Source: Diploscapter coronatus
Taxonomy: Eukaryota; Nematoda; Chromadorea; Rhabditida; Rhabditidae
Assembly (NCBI GenBank): GCA_964036155.1
Contig: OZ038423.1
Span: 77,329,249 to 77,393,248 of the forward strand
Reading direction: 5' to 3'
Length of the DNA: 64,000 nucleotides
Position numbers and translations under genes: made by a program. How positions within the stretch are numbered: position 1 is the stretch's first letter; every line of letters starts with the position of its first letter. Below, piece by piece: positions 12,782 to 25,357 of this stretch. Under the pieces are notes generated by a model. It was given only the letters and a program-made list of their open reading frames with translations, ran no database searches and was not told the origin of the DNA.

Positions 12782-15700
12782 ATGGGTGAGCCTGAACGGG
12801 CCGATACAGGCGGGTTTGATGCCGAGGAAGTGGAAAAGGGCGTCTACTCCAAGGTCGTCTACAACAAGCAGAACGGACGTGCCGACGACGAGGAAAGAGT
12901 TCAAATGTGGGTTTTGGGATTTTACTCTGATTTAAAAGATTTCAATTTTCATGCAAACTTACCTGAAAACTGATATTATTGATTGGAGAGAGCGTCGATA
13001 TTCAAAAACTATGTTATTCGTTTCGTTTCCCTTCTACGCGACTCGCTTTTTAGCTCCAAATTAGATTTCTAATTGGGGAATGGATATCAACTTTCTTTCC
13101 AGTCAACGATATCTGAAAACAGCAAATTTCTCAGGACTTTTGTGATACAAGTTCTTGAGGTTTTGCATTCAGTACCAGAAAAACGCACATATTGCCAGTT
13201 GAATTTCAAAGATCTTTCTTTCTGCATAGGCGTTTTTCGAAAGTCATCCTGCGATTTGTTTTCGAGATCGATTAACCTAATGCTGCATTGTAATCGCCTT
13301 TCCTGCTATTTACATTAGTGCTGTCTTTAGGGTCTGTCGGATCTCGAGTCCATCTAGTATATTATCATTCTCCCTCTCCCTTTCCATTCCTATCATCTCT
13401 ATCACAATTGCATCATATCATCCTCCCCCTATGCAAAAGACTCATTGCCTTCCTTATCACTAATCGCTCCCTTTCCTTTCTCCTTTCCTCATGATATTCA
13501 GACTTTTGCTTCGGTAAAAATACAAGGAAAGGGAGAGCGCTTTCTGGTTTGATAAGCTCATTCTCTGTGCCTTCCAGTTCCTTTGATAAATGATTGAATT
13601 TACTGTCAATTAAGGGGGAAATTTTATCGCACTTTTAGCACTAATTTACGAGCTTGAAAATTAATTTATAGTAGCGGAAAGGAGTGTTTGGCCCGAGTCT
13701 TATAAGGCCAAAATTTGAGAAATTTTTGAAATGGTATATGGAGGTGGATTTATTTCCACTTAACTATCATGATCTTTTTCCCTTTATTCGACTCCATAAT
13801 ATAAAGTACTCTTTCAGGATGGGCAAGTCTAACGATCTTGCATCTCGTTATTCTTCGTTGGCAGGTGCCCCAAAAGACATGGCACGATATTCTTCTGCCA
13901 TGCGGAATATGATTCCTATTCGGCCGGGAAAGTGAGTGGCTCTTTTAAAGTTGAACAGAAAATGATCATGCTTTGACAATCTCATGTAGATTTCTAAAAT
14001 TTCAAAAAGACGTTATTCATAATAAAGCTTGCTTAAAAATTTCGTTTTTTTAGAAGCAATGCTTTGGGAGGCGCGAAGATAGACGAAGCAGGTCTGTTCT
14101 CGTTCGTGACGTATTCTTGGATCTTCTCGTATCTGTGGTCTGCATTCCGCGGCCGACTCGACAGACAGCAAGTCTGGATGTGCTCCATCTACGATGCAAG
14201 CAACGTCAATATGGCTAGGTCAAATAATTTCATCGTTTCTGGAAATCGACTTTATTTCGAGATTCCATGTTCTTTCGAATTTTAATCAAATCAAGATCGA
14301 AATGCAATTCTGTAGCGGTATTTTTTTTTCCTAAGAAGCACCAGCTTGGAAGTCAGACTGGTTGTCCGGAAAAGTGCCACTTTTTGCCTCGGATTTCTTC
14401 AATTTTTGCCAATTTCGAATTTAAAGGTTTTTGAAGTACAAAATTTGCTTTTTCAAATGTCATTACAATCTCAGCAGTGTTTCAAATGTTCAAAGTTCAA
14501 AAAGATTTTATTGCATTCTTTCAGACTGGAGGTTCTATGGGAGCAAGAGCTGAAGCTGAAGCCGGACGATCCTTCCCTACTCCGGACAGTCTTTCGATTC
14601 ATCAAAACGCGTCTGCTTGCTGCATGTGCAGTGTTCCTCTTTTGTCTAATTTTCGGGTTCATCGGCCCCACTTGCTTCATTCGAGGTTCGAGTTTTTGTT
14701 TCATTCTAATTTTTGGACATTTTTCAGGACTTGTTTCTTTCACCGAGAGTCCCAGCTTGAACGACGACGGTTCGATCTACTACACATACGGATTGCTGCT
14801 CGTCTTGGCAATTTCTCTGGTACGAATCTTCGATTTTTCTTTTCTTCTCTTAATTTTGTGCTTCAGGTGGAAATAGCCAGAGTTCTGTCATACGGCGCGA
14901 CCTGGGCGATTTCCTATCGAACTGGCATTCGAGTGCGCGGAGCCCTGCTTGGACTTCTCTTCAAGAAAATCGCCAACGTCAAGAACATCGGTGATAAAAC
15001 TGCTGCAGAAGTGGGTGTTTTGAATTTCCTTCTTATAAGCTCTTTTTACTTGAAATGCCCCACTTTCTAAACTCTCATTATGAGAATTTCATTTCACAAA
15101 TGGTTAGGTAAAAATTGACTAAAATCTTTGGAAGCGGGAGAGATTACTGGACGTTTCTTCCTTTCTATCTAGAATCCAAATAAAATAATCCGCTTTCAGA
15201 TAGTGAACATCTACGCTAATGACGGTCAGCGTTTGTTCGACGCAGTCACATTCGCGCCCCTCGTCCTGATCGGTCCCCTTGTGCTCATCGGAGGCATCGT
15301 CTATCTGCTGTGCGTCATCGGTCCCTGGTCCTTGCTCGGCATCGCTATTTTCTTCGTTTTCGACTGCATCCAGGTAATAGTCATTTCGTTCTTTTATCTA
15401 AGGGGCGCAAGTGCATTTTAAGATATGGGGCTTGAGATTAATGCGAGTAAGATCATATGAAGGCCTGATTTTTACTGATTCTGACGATCTTTATCGGTTT
15501 TAAAGAGGATAATCCCATCGAAAGTTATGACATCGAGAAGACGTCTTCCAAATTCCCATTTTTCGTCAATTATATTCGTGATCAGGATTTGAATACATTC
15601 AAACGACTGCAAAATATTGAAAATTGTCATTTCTCGTTCATTTAAGTGAAGAATCAGCAAGGCTTCAATCCATCATAAATCACCGGGGGATTTGATGAGG

Positions 15701-18700
15701 GTGATCCAAAGTGTCGTCTATTTGAATTTTTCAAGCTTTACGGTCATTCTACCGGATTTTGTTATAAATTAGTCGGTCACCAGGGAAGGAAAATTGTTAT
15801 CTATCTACCGATAATATTTCGCATATGAAATTTTAGCTTGAAACCTCTTCATTTTAAAGGAATACATAGGTGACGAAAAATCGCTTTATAAAATTCGCTT
15901 CAAAAATTGGATTCCACTTGTGTCCTCGTCTATTTTTTTCTCTAAAGTAAATTTATCGCTCTTTTCATCAAACTATGAACTTTCAACAGGGATGTTGCTG
16001 CACTCAGAATATTAATTTCAGTACGCTTTGGGAATGTCGATGATGAGAATCCGCCAACGCGCGATCAAGAAGACGGAGGACAGAGTGACCACGATGGGAG
16101 AGATCCTCAAGTGCATTCGACTCATCAAGATGAATGCCTGGGAGGAGGCTTTCCAGAACAAAGTTGATGGTCAATTTTATACTTTTCACCAAATTAACTT
16201 TTCGGAAAGTTCGCAACACCCATTGACAAAGTTTTCATACGTTTTCTTGTTTATCCACATTCCCCTATTATAAGTGGGTGAAATTCTCAGGATTTCAAAA
16301 TGAATGAGTGAAATTCACATTAATTGCAGTTATGCGTCACTCGGAGAAAGTGGACATTCGAGCTTCTGGCTACGCGCAGTCTCTGGCGATCGCTTGCGGA
16401 CCGATTGTGCCCGTCGTCGCTGCCATCCTCACCTTCCTCGGGATCATTCTCTCTGGCAACGATCTCCTCGCTAGTGATGTGAGTCGTTGTATTATTGATT
16501 TTTGTGCAATCTTTCAACATGGTTTGACCTCTCAATGCGAGAAGAATAATGAGTAAGGAGAGCTCTTGCTTAAATTTCAATCATCACTAGATCAGCAATC
16601 TTCCATTTGAAGATCTAATGCTTTTTGATTTTTTCTTATTTTTAGGCATTCTCCTCAATAACTGTGTTCTACGTGATGGTGTTCGGCATTCGAATGATTC
16701 CCTACGGCGGCAGATACATGGGCGAGGCCATCGTCGCCATCAGAAGAATCGAGGATCTCATTTTGGTTTGTCTTATCTCTGATCTGACATAAACTATGAA
16801 CTTTATTTGAGCTGGAACAATGGGAATCTCAGCTGCCTCCCACCGACGATCCTCAAGCGGCTGTTCAGTTCGGGAACTACTCCTGCAGTTGGCAGGGCAA
16901 GAAACGCGTCAGGAAAGGTACGGTTTTTTCTTCGATTTTAATGAATTTATATACATTTGTAAAAAAAATGTAAGAAATTTCACCAAATCATTTAGTTAGG
17001 GACGAAGTTGAAAATTTTATAGGTAATTAGAAAATAATAAAGTGAGAAATTTCAGAAAAGCCAAAGAAGTCAAAGACACCAGCAGCGAATCAAGGAAACG
17101 GTCAAAATCGAGCTACTCAAGAAACCCAGCCACTGTCTCCGAATGAAGAGACTGCAGAGGAAAAGGAGGACAAGGCATTGAGAACTGTGCTCAACGGACT
17201 CAAACTGACCATAAAGAAGAAGGAACTCGTGGGAATTTGCGGTCCTGTCGGCAGTGGAAAATCTGCTCTGCTCAATTCGGTTAATGGTCATGTAAGTTGA
17301 ATTCCTACAAGAAATATCAATTTAAAACGAAAGTCTTGTTTCACATGATCAACGCTATTTTCTACATTTGAATTTAATAGATGCTTCTAATAGAGTGGCG
17401 ATATTTTTCATTTTACGAAGTAGATTTGTTTTTAGATGCACGCCCTCCTCGGAGACGTCCAAGTATCCGGCTCAGTAGCCTACGTGCCTCAAACGGCCTG
17501 GATCCAGAGTACCACAATCCAGGAGAACATTCTGTTCGGAGTTCCAATGCAGTCGCAGAGATATTACAAGGCTGTGCAGGCCAGTCAGCTGACTAAGGAT
17601 TTGGAGATTATGACAAATGGAGATCAGACTGAGGTATGCATCAAGCTAATCTTATTGTAAACTCGTCTTTCCCTATTATTATATCTATATAAGTATAGTT
17701 ATTATGAAGGAAAGCTCAAATCTCGGATGCCTCAAAAATGTGTTCAGATCGGAGAGCGCGGAACAACCCTTTCCGGAGGCCAGAAGGCCCGTCTTTCTCT
17801 GGCCAGAGCCCTGTTCTCCAACAAGGACATCTATTTGCTGGACGATGTTCTCGCCAGTTTGGACCGAAAAGTGGCAGACAAAATCTTCGACGACGCGATT
17901 TGCGAGCAACTCTCTTCCAAAACTGTTCTTCTAGCCACTACTGATCCGCAGGTAAACGTTATTTTTTAGTTATCGTTTTCTCATTCTCTTTATTTCAGAG
18001 ACTTGCTCGATGCGATACTGTAGTCTATCTGGAAAATGGCAAACTGGTTGCCACGGGCACTCACGACGAATTGATGATGGATAACGATCAGTACAGAGCG
18101 TTTATCCAAACTGCACAACAACATAGTGAGTTGAGGAAGTTTATTAACGACGAAATATTTTTGGAAAATGTTCCACTTCCGAATTTCTACTCGTTCACAG
18201 CGCATAAGATACATTTTAGGTCCTGAAAGTGGAACTGATTCTCTCGATCACACTCTGTCTCTGACGAGCAATGAAGATGTGCCTAGACTCGAAGATGAAA
18301 CTAGTGGACAGAACACTGAAAACAAAGAAGAGAAAGGAGATGGAACGAATGAGAAGCAAAGCGCGAAAGGTTAGATTGAGTTTTTATCTTCTAAAAATCC
18401 AATGATTTTCAGACAAACTTGTCGATGACGAAGAAGATTTGGGTCTTGCGAAAGTCGCTTTCAGCGTTTACAAGTGGGTCTTTTTCATAAGAAAAATACT
18501 CGAAAATTGCATAACATTTAGCGTTATCAAAGAAAGGAGTGTAAGGGAAGGACAGATTTAAGATTATGTGATGTCGATTGAAGAAATTTTGCACCAGATT
18601 TCTTGATTAAAACGTATTTTCTAAGGACTGATTTGCACATTTCCAGAGACTACATCCACGCAGCAGGCAGCTGGCCGGTGTGGCTGGTGCTGATCTTCGC

Positions 18701-21700
18701 GTTCCTCTTCAACGTGGTTGCTTCGATTTTCTCTACCTTCTGGCTGAGTCGCTGGATGAAACACGGACACAATGAAGAGGTAAATCGAAATAATTATTTT
18801 CAACTCAAGTCTTTCCTACGATAATTTTAACTACGGCCTTTTATTCTTGCATTTTCTAATACGAAAAGTCAAATTCACAATCAATTTTCTATGTTTTCAG
18901 TTTGTTGAAGTGAATGGCATGAAGAGTCTCGTCTCTAGCGGAAGTCTGGCCGATGGCCCGGACACAGGCCACTACGCGATCGTCTACGGCGTGTCCATCA
19001 TCGTTCTCTTCTTCTCCGGTCTCTTCAAGGCCATGGTCTTCGTCAAGGTACATTCTTTCGTAACCTTAGCTTTTTTCCTAATAGAAAAATTCTGCAGGTC
19101 TCTCTGAATGCGTGCACCCGTCTGCACAATTCCATGTTCTCTTCGATGATTCGTGGCGCCGTGTCATTCTTCGATTCCACTCCCTCAGGCAGAATTCTCA
19201 ACCGATTTAGCAAGGACATCGATGAAAGTTGGTTTTGATTTTTTTTAAATGTTTAATTCAATTTCCTCTTTGACAATTCTGTCTTTATTTCAGTCGACGT
19301 TAGACTTCCGTTCACCGCGGAAATGTTCCTCCAGAACATGCTGACCTGCGTCGGCTTCCTTCTGATTATTTCCTGGGTGTTTCCCGTTTTCCTCCTCTTC
19401 TGCATTCCTCTCATCATCGTTTTCGCTCTATTCCTTGTCTGCTTCAGGGCCGGAATCAGGAGGTAGGGATTAGTTTAAAATTTCGACATAGCACATCGTT
19501 TCGGGAGAGAAAAATATAATATCTTCCTTATCTCTTTCTCGAAAAGATGCACTATTTTTCTGCTGGCCGAGTTTTGAGAAGCTAATGTTAATATAAATGG
19601 AGTAGAAATATGATGTAACAATTGAAGATCAGCTTTCTTTCCATAAACCAAAAATTATCGAATCTTTCATAAAATTATTATCTTAAGCCTGAAACGTTCC
19701 GAGAACATCTCTCGTTCCCCGCTGTACGATCACATCACAGCGACAATCGAGGGTCTGACCTGCATTCACTCGTTCGGACAGACGGGCAGATTCACCGAGA
19801 TACTCAAGCACAAACTCGATGCTAATACGTGAGCCATTGAAATATGATCGTTTTCCATTAGTCATTTATTTCAGCGGCGCCATTTTCATGTTCCAATCGG
19901 CGATGCGATGGATTGCAGTGTGGCTGGATCTGCTGGTCGTGGCGGTAACCTGCATCGTCGCCCTGCTGATGGTCCTCCTCACAGGCAGCATCAGTCCGGC
20001 AGACGCGGGAATGGCTATCGCTTTCGCTGTTCAAGTATAATTCATATAATTCATCATTTTATTCGATTTCACGTAAACCACCACCTGGTTTGATCAGTTT
20101 GTTTTTCATAAAAGATGTTGAAACACATAAGAAAATTGAAAAAAGTAGACTCCCCCTCTAATAATGTGGCGATTATATGATAAGTCAAAGTTTTTTTCAG
20201 ATGAGTGGAATCTTCCAATTCGCAGTCAGGACACAGACCGAACTCGAGGCCAAGATGACATCGGTTGAGCGAGTCTCTTACTATGCTAAGGTGAGGTTTT
20301 CGTCACTTTTTCTAAATCATAGCTATAAATTCACCATTTTCAATGATGATTTTTAGAACATTCAACCAGAAGGTGATTGGGAGACGAAGAAAGGCATCGA
20401 CGTGCCGAAGGACTGGCCTGCCAAGGGACAAATCAATTTCCAGGATGTCAAGTATCAAACCCATCAAATCTAATGATTTCAATTTCACAATTTCAGACTT
20501 CGATATCGTCCATCTCTGCCACTGGCTCTGAACGAAGTGACATTCGAAATCGAGGGCGGCGAGAGGATTGGAGTCATCGGCAGAACTGGATCTGGTAAGG
20601 CATTTTGAAACCTTATACAAACTAGGAAAATATATTTACTCTTTCCTTCAAATATTCTATCCGAAAAAGTCACGTTTGGCAGATGTACTTATTTTTGAAA
20701 ATACTGCTTGCAAGAAATGATTTATGGTTGTCTATGAAACGTAAATTTTGAATACCGGTAAAATATATTGAGCTATTCAGGAAAAACCTCCTTGGCCAGT
20801 GTACTGTACCGTCTCTATCCACTTACCTGGGGCAGAATTTTCATCGATGGAGTCGACATTTCCACGATTGGACTGCACAGATTGAGAAAGTCAGGAAAAA
20901 TCGAAACTTCGAAGAAAAAGCTCATTTTCCAGAGCAATGGCAGTCATTCCTCAGGACCCGATGCTGTTCAGAGGAACTCTCCGATTCAACCTCGACCCCA
21001 CAAATCAGTTCACTGACTCGCAACTCTGGGAGGCTCTCGAGAACACTTATCTCAAAGAGAAGGTCAGGATGAATTTTTGAATACTCCATCAAGTTGCCAT
21101 TCAAATAAAATAGCATTGAGAAGAAAAATTATCATATTCTCCCATCTGCGGTGTCTATTTTGCAATGTGTTTCACTCAGATTTCTGAATTGCCGAAGAAA
21201 CTGGAAACTGCAATTGTGTCTGGAGGAGAGAATTTCTCGGTTGGTGAGCGACAACTCCTGTGCATGGCCAGAGCTCTGCTGATCAAAGCGAAGATCGTCC
21301 TGCTGGATGAGGCCACTGCCAGTCTCGACTCTGCTACTGACAGACTCATTCAGAAGGTCAGACTTTGGAGACTTGAAAATCAAATAATTCTTTAAATTTT
21401 CTATCGATGAATTAACAAATGAAGTGTCAACCTAGCTTTGAAGATTTTTTTTGTAAGAAGAGGATAGTATGAAAAAATGAGTATTTTCAAAAGCATAAAA
21501 AATTGCAGGTGATCTCCGAAGTGTTCACCTCCTCGACAGTGATAATGATCGCGCACCGACTGGAGAACGTGCGGAACATGGACAGAGTGCTGCTGATGGA
21601 TGGAGGCAGGAATATCGACTTCGACAGGCCACTCGTCATTCTCAGCAGGACTCCAGCTGAGTTGAAACAAATCATCGACGAGAAGAGGAATGAGCCATCT

Positions 21701-23211
21701 CTCATGAGGACGGCTATCGAGGTTGGATTTCAACTGACTTTCAAATAATGCTCTCAAGCATTATCTGCTCGATACGGTATTTTTCCAATAGAAATCCCCC
21801 GCTGAAGGTCAACTTTGAGGGTCCAACTTCCCAATTTTGGTTAGGGCTATGTGTTAAAAGTTCTAGATATTCATAATACGGACTCAGAATTTGATAATAT
21901 ATATGTGATATTAGATTCCGATACGATTTTGGGCTGATATGCCCAGGGTTGCAAATTTAGACCCGATCGGATCTTTCTCTCCCTCCTTCACGTTTCTTTT
22001 GTACTATATATCCTATGCTATTTCGTCATTTTCTGTCTCTCTCTCTCTTATATTACGTCGGGTCTCAAATTTGCAACCCTAGATATGCCCGATCAAATGT
22101 AAAAATTTAGGGAGAGGGAATTCCATTGGAGAACATACGATATTTCAATACGGGTATTATAAAAGCGATTTGGAGAAAAACATGAGACGCATCTCCATAA
22201 CTTTCTTTTCAAGCAAATTCAAGTAATTTCAGCCTTCTCCGTCGCTAAATGGCGACGACGTGATAATGGTCGCAGAACCGTCAGCACCTGGAGAATCGTC
22301 GCCTGAAATTGTCTCGAACCGAGCTGACAGCCCTGAAATCGTGCCAAGAAGAGGTAGGAACTTTGGAATACTAATTGGATTTCAGCAATAGCTTTTGTAA
22401 AATTATTTGACAGGAGTAGATTTTGAGATGAAATAAAAGAGACTAATATATATATATATAAAAAGATCATAAAAAGATCAAAATGCAACACGATTTCGGA
22501 TCGTTGATCGTATGCGCCACGGTCAGCAATCCAACAAGTATGAGCCCAGGCAAAAACCCGAGCATGAAACGATAAGGCAGCGAACAACTTCCTATGCGAA
22601 TTTTGCACTAACTCCTAACCGGAAATGCAATGTCTGTTACTGTATAACTCGATCTCCTTTTTCTCATACTTCCTCCAACTTGTATAATAATCAGGAATGG
22701 GTGGAAGTTCTGATCAATTTTGGGCACCGAAAGTTCCGATTTCAGTCTCAAACATTTTTGTACGGATTTGCAATTTCGATTCCGGTTTCGAATTTTTCAA
22801 ATTCTGACTTTCGTCTAGCCCTACTGATAATGCATGGAATAGAAAGCAAAACAGACAGCAAAAGACACCTTGCATTTCGGGCTACGATTTAGCGCAACAG
22901 TTGCATAGAGGACGCTGGTCGCTGCCTCAACATTTTGAGCTCGGGCTCCAATTTTTGGGTAACTGATCGTGGCGATCACCCACGATCGGCAGCCTACTCT
23001 TTGCATTTTGATCCCTTTATTGTGATCCGCATTTTTCTTAATTTCATCTCATAGCATTTTGCCATATATATTTTATAATTTTCGCAATTCTCTCGAATGA
23101 ACGTAGGAATTTGCAGGCAGTTCGGACAGTGTCGAGTTGGTGGGAGGAGCCAACGACAAGAACGAAGCCAGCAGTGATGATTCCTCGGCAGAAATGGTCA
23201 ATCATCCATAA
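12782..23211 (+). CDS. abcc5: ABC transporter, ABCC5/MRP5 type
   Basis: Thirty-two exons with matching phases give 1493 residues (human ABCC5 has 1437). Exons start at 12782, 13818, 14054, 14525, 14728, 14867, 15200, 16022, 16330, 16646, 16812, 17056, 17436, 17748, 17999, 18220, 18413, 18647, 18901, 19098, 19294, 19688, 19875, 20201, 20357, 20497, 20781, 20933, 21180, 21509, 22233 and 23117. The order is disordered N-terminus, TMD1, NBD1, acidic linker, TMD2, NBD2, acidic tail; there is no TMD0. NBD1 has Walker A GPVGSGKS (about 562-569), LSGGQ (652-656) and Walker B IYLLDDV, but its H-loop position is Thr (LLATTDPQ, residue 709). NBD2 has GRTGSGKT, the ABCC5-type signature [17 protein letters not shown] and IAHRL, and looks fully active. 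The family exports cyclic nucleotides, glutamate conjugates and, in worms, haem; the substrate here is unknown. Confidence 0.95.
19497..19579. mobile_element. Fragment of AGACTTCTC-family MITE in an ABCC5 intron
   Basis: This intronic stretch matches the right half of the MITE-like family seen complete at 28599-28734: a pyrimidine-rich segment, then ACTATTTTTCTGC and GAGTTTTGAGAAG. The left terminal inverted repeat is missing or eroded. Confidence 0.5.
21945..22081. mobile_element. MITE-like element with 9-base target duplication
   Basis: Near-perfect terminal inverted repeats, AGGGTTGCAAATTT plus AGACCCGA on the left and their complement on the right with one extra base, bound a 137-base non-coding element. 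It contains a CT repeat and lies in the intron between exons 30 and 31 of the ABC transporter. The 9 bases GATATGCCC flank it directly at 21936-21944 and 22082-22090, as expected for a target duplication. A 9-base duplication suggests a Mutator-like (MULE) element, with hAT (8 bases) as the alternative. It has no coding capacity. Confidence 0.7.
22448..22461. repeat. (TA)n microsatellite
   Basis: A short perfect TA dinucleotide run in the intron before the last ABCC5 exon, within otherwise AT-rich sequence. Confidence 0.7.
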
Positions 23212-25357
23212 ATGAGAAAAATCATAATTCTGTAAGCCTTATTTATGCTTTTATTGGATCGTCCAATTATTCTTTGAATTTTAAAATTAAAACGTCTCCT
23301 CCGGCTTAGTTGTTAGTTGGCGCGATTCCGTGGGTTCGCGAATTTTTTTATGTCTGAGTCATACTATTTTTCAAAAAAAAAAGCTAGCGAACTATGATAA
23401 GCTAAGTCTCTTTCCCATACTGTCTTTTCAGTCATAGTGGGAATAGCCTCGAAGTTTGAGATAGATAATTCTGAAAATTTCAAAAACTTTGGATGAAACA
23501 ATCATTTAAAGAAAACCATGGAATCGTCCTTTTTTATTTCTTGTTTTGCTGTTTACCCATCTCTCGTTAACTTATCACCGTTTCTCATGTATCACGGAGT
23601 GTACAAAAATTGAATTTTGTATTGGCGTTTGCGTTTAACGCAAAAGTTTTGTAGAATTTGCGTTTGCGTCCTGGAAATTACCCCGAAAAGTGCGCTTTGT
23701 GTTAGCTATTTATTAACGCGTTCTCTTTGTACACCCCTGATGTACATATACGCGCAGTTTGAATTTCAATCAGCCTAGTTTTAATCCTTATCTTTCCGCC
23801 TTTAAAATCTGCAATATCGAGATGATCATAGGGTTTTTTTTTTCATTTGTTCGTTCATTTTATCATCGATCTTTAAGATGTGAAAAACTAGTTGCGGGCA
23901 TCGTTTTTGTATTATTTCTCAGGATTGTTAGTTCATTTTTATTCCATTTGGAAATAGCTGAAAAAATCATTAAATATCCTGAAATTTGTTGAGAATTCAA
24001 AGTTCATTGAATTAATTGAATGAACCTCTTCATATCTTATTGTCCAGGTTGATTTAAATTCCCATTTCATTCACTTCAAGTCAAGGGCCACATTTTCCAA
24101 ACGAGTAGATCGTGTCGTTGTTCAGAAATTCAGCAATTCTCTTATTCGTTTTGTCGATCGAAGTGTCTGTTTATTTGTTGAAAATTATTCCATTTCCTTT
24201 ATTGTTTTGGTCAAATTAAGTGAAAAGTTCGTGTGTTGAAAAATAGGAATCCCTTCTCTGCTCTAGCTTTTCTCTTTGCGCATAGTCGTAACGCACATTT
24301 CTCGCAAGGCGCTCTTTAACACACGAACTGTCACTTCATCGAATCAACACAACATTCTATTTCTATTGTTTCATCGATAATACTATTACTTGCGGTAGAA
24401 CCAGAAAATAAAAGCCTTATTTTGGATTGTTTTGGTACAAATGAAGTTTCCAATATTTTTTTATCAAAATCCATTCTTCTTTAACATCCTCTATTTGCTT
24501 CTTTGGCATTTTTCCGAAGCAATTCTATTTGAAAAAATGAAAGAAATCTGTAGTGGTATTAGTCCCCTAGCCTGACCTCAAGTCAAGTCACAACTCTCGT
24601 TTTTACTCAATTTTTAGTTTTCTAGCCTGACTGAGGTCAGAGTAAGAGGGCTTAATACCGCCAGTGAAGAAATGTAGCGACATTCATTGACCGATCTTAA
24701 GAAATTTTGCATGTGTTGATGATTATACAATTTTTCGATATTTTTTTATGAATGGTGACTCAATTTTACTCGATAGCCAGCATCTTCTTGAACTACTCAT
24801 TCAATTCGTTGTTTGTGTTGACATTCAACTGGAAACAATAGTTGAAATTCTTCTGGTTTTCAAATGAAAGTCGAAATTTTTTTTTAATTCAGACATCTTT
24901 CGATTTCTAACCGATTCATAAAAATATTTCATCCTGAAAATGTTCAAAAATAAGCTTCATAATGACAATCGGCGAGTTTTCCAATGAATACGAGGTATAA
25001 TCACAATCACAAATAATACAGAAGCACCAAATAAAAATGAAAATGTAAAGTCGGCTGATCTGCAAAGTGAATGGAACGAATGGAGCAGAGCCGGATGAAT
25101 TGAAAAGTGACAGTAAACAGATCAAATAGAAGAAACACAAACAATAAATGAAAGAAAAACAATTTTAAAGTGAGTCAATCATGATCATATGGTACAGGAA
25201 TGAAATTAAAGTGAAAAAGTAACAAAATATGATAATGATCAAAGTGAAAAGTAGTTAAAAACAACCAGGTGAAGAGGGGGAATGAGATGTGGAGTCCGCG
25301 CCAAGGTAAGGGGGGACGATTGACCACCTGATTGTCCCATCTCTAGTGCGCCTCAGC
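23212..25357. other. ABCC5 3' flank and convergent intergenic region
   Basis: An AT-rich stretch between two convergent genes with no open frame of interest. It probably includes the 3' UTRs of both. An AATAAA at about 24406 is one possible cleavage signal for the ABC transporter message. Two related CTAGCCTGAC... copies at about 24568 and 24624 form a small imperfect repeat. Confidence 0.45.

Noticed and set aside
14346..15070. Long overlapping plus-strand open frames of 176 and 197 codons
   Set aside because: They are read-through of ABCC5 exons into introns or shifted frames; the spliced frame matches the transporter.
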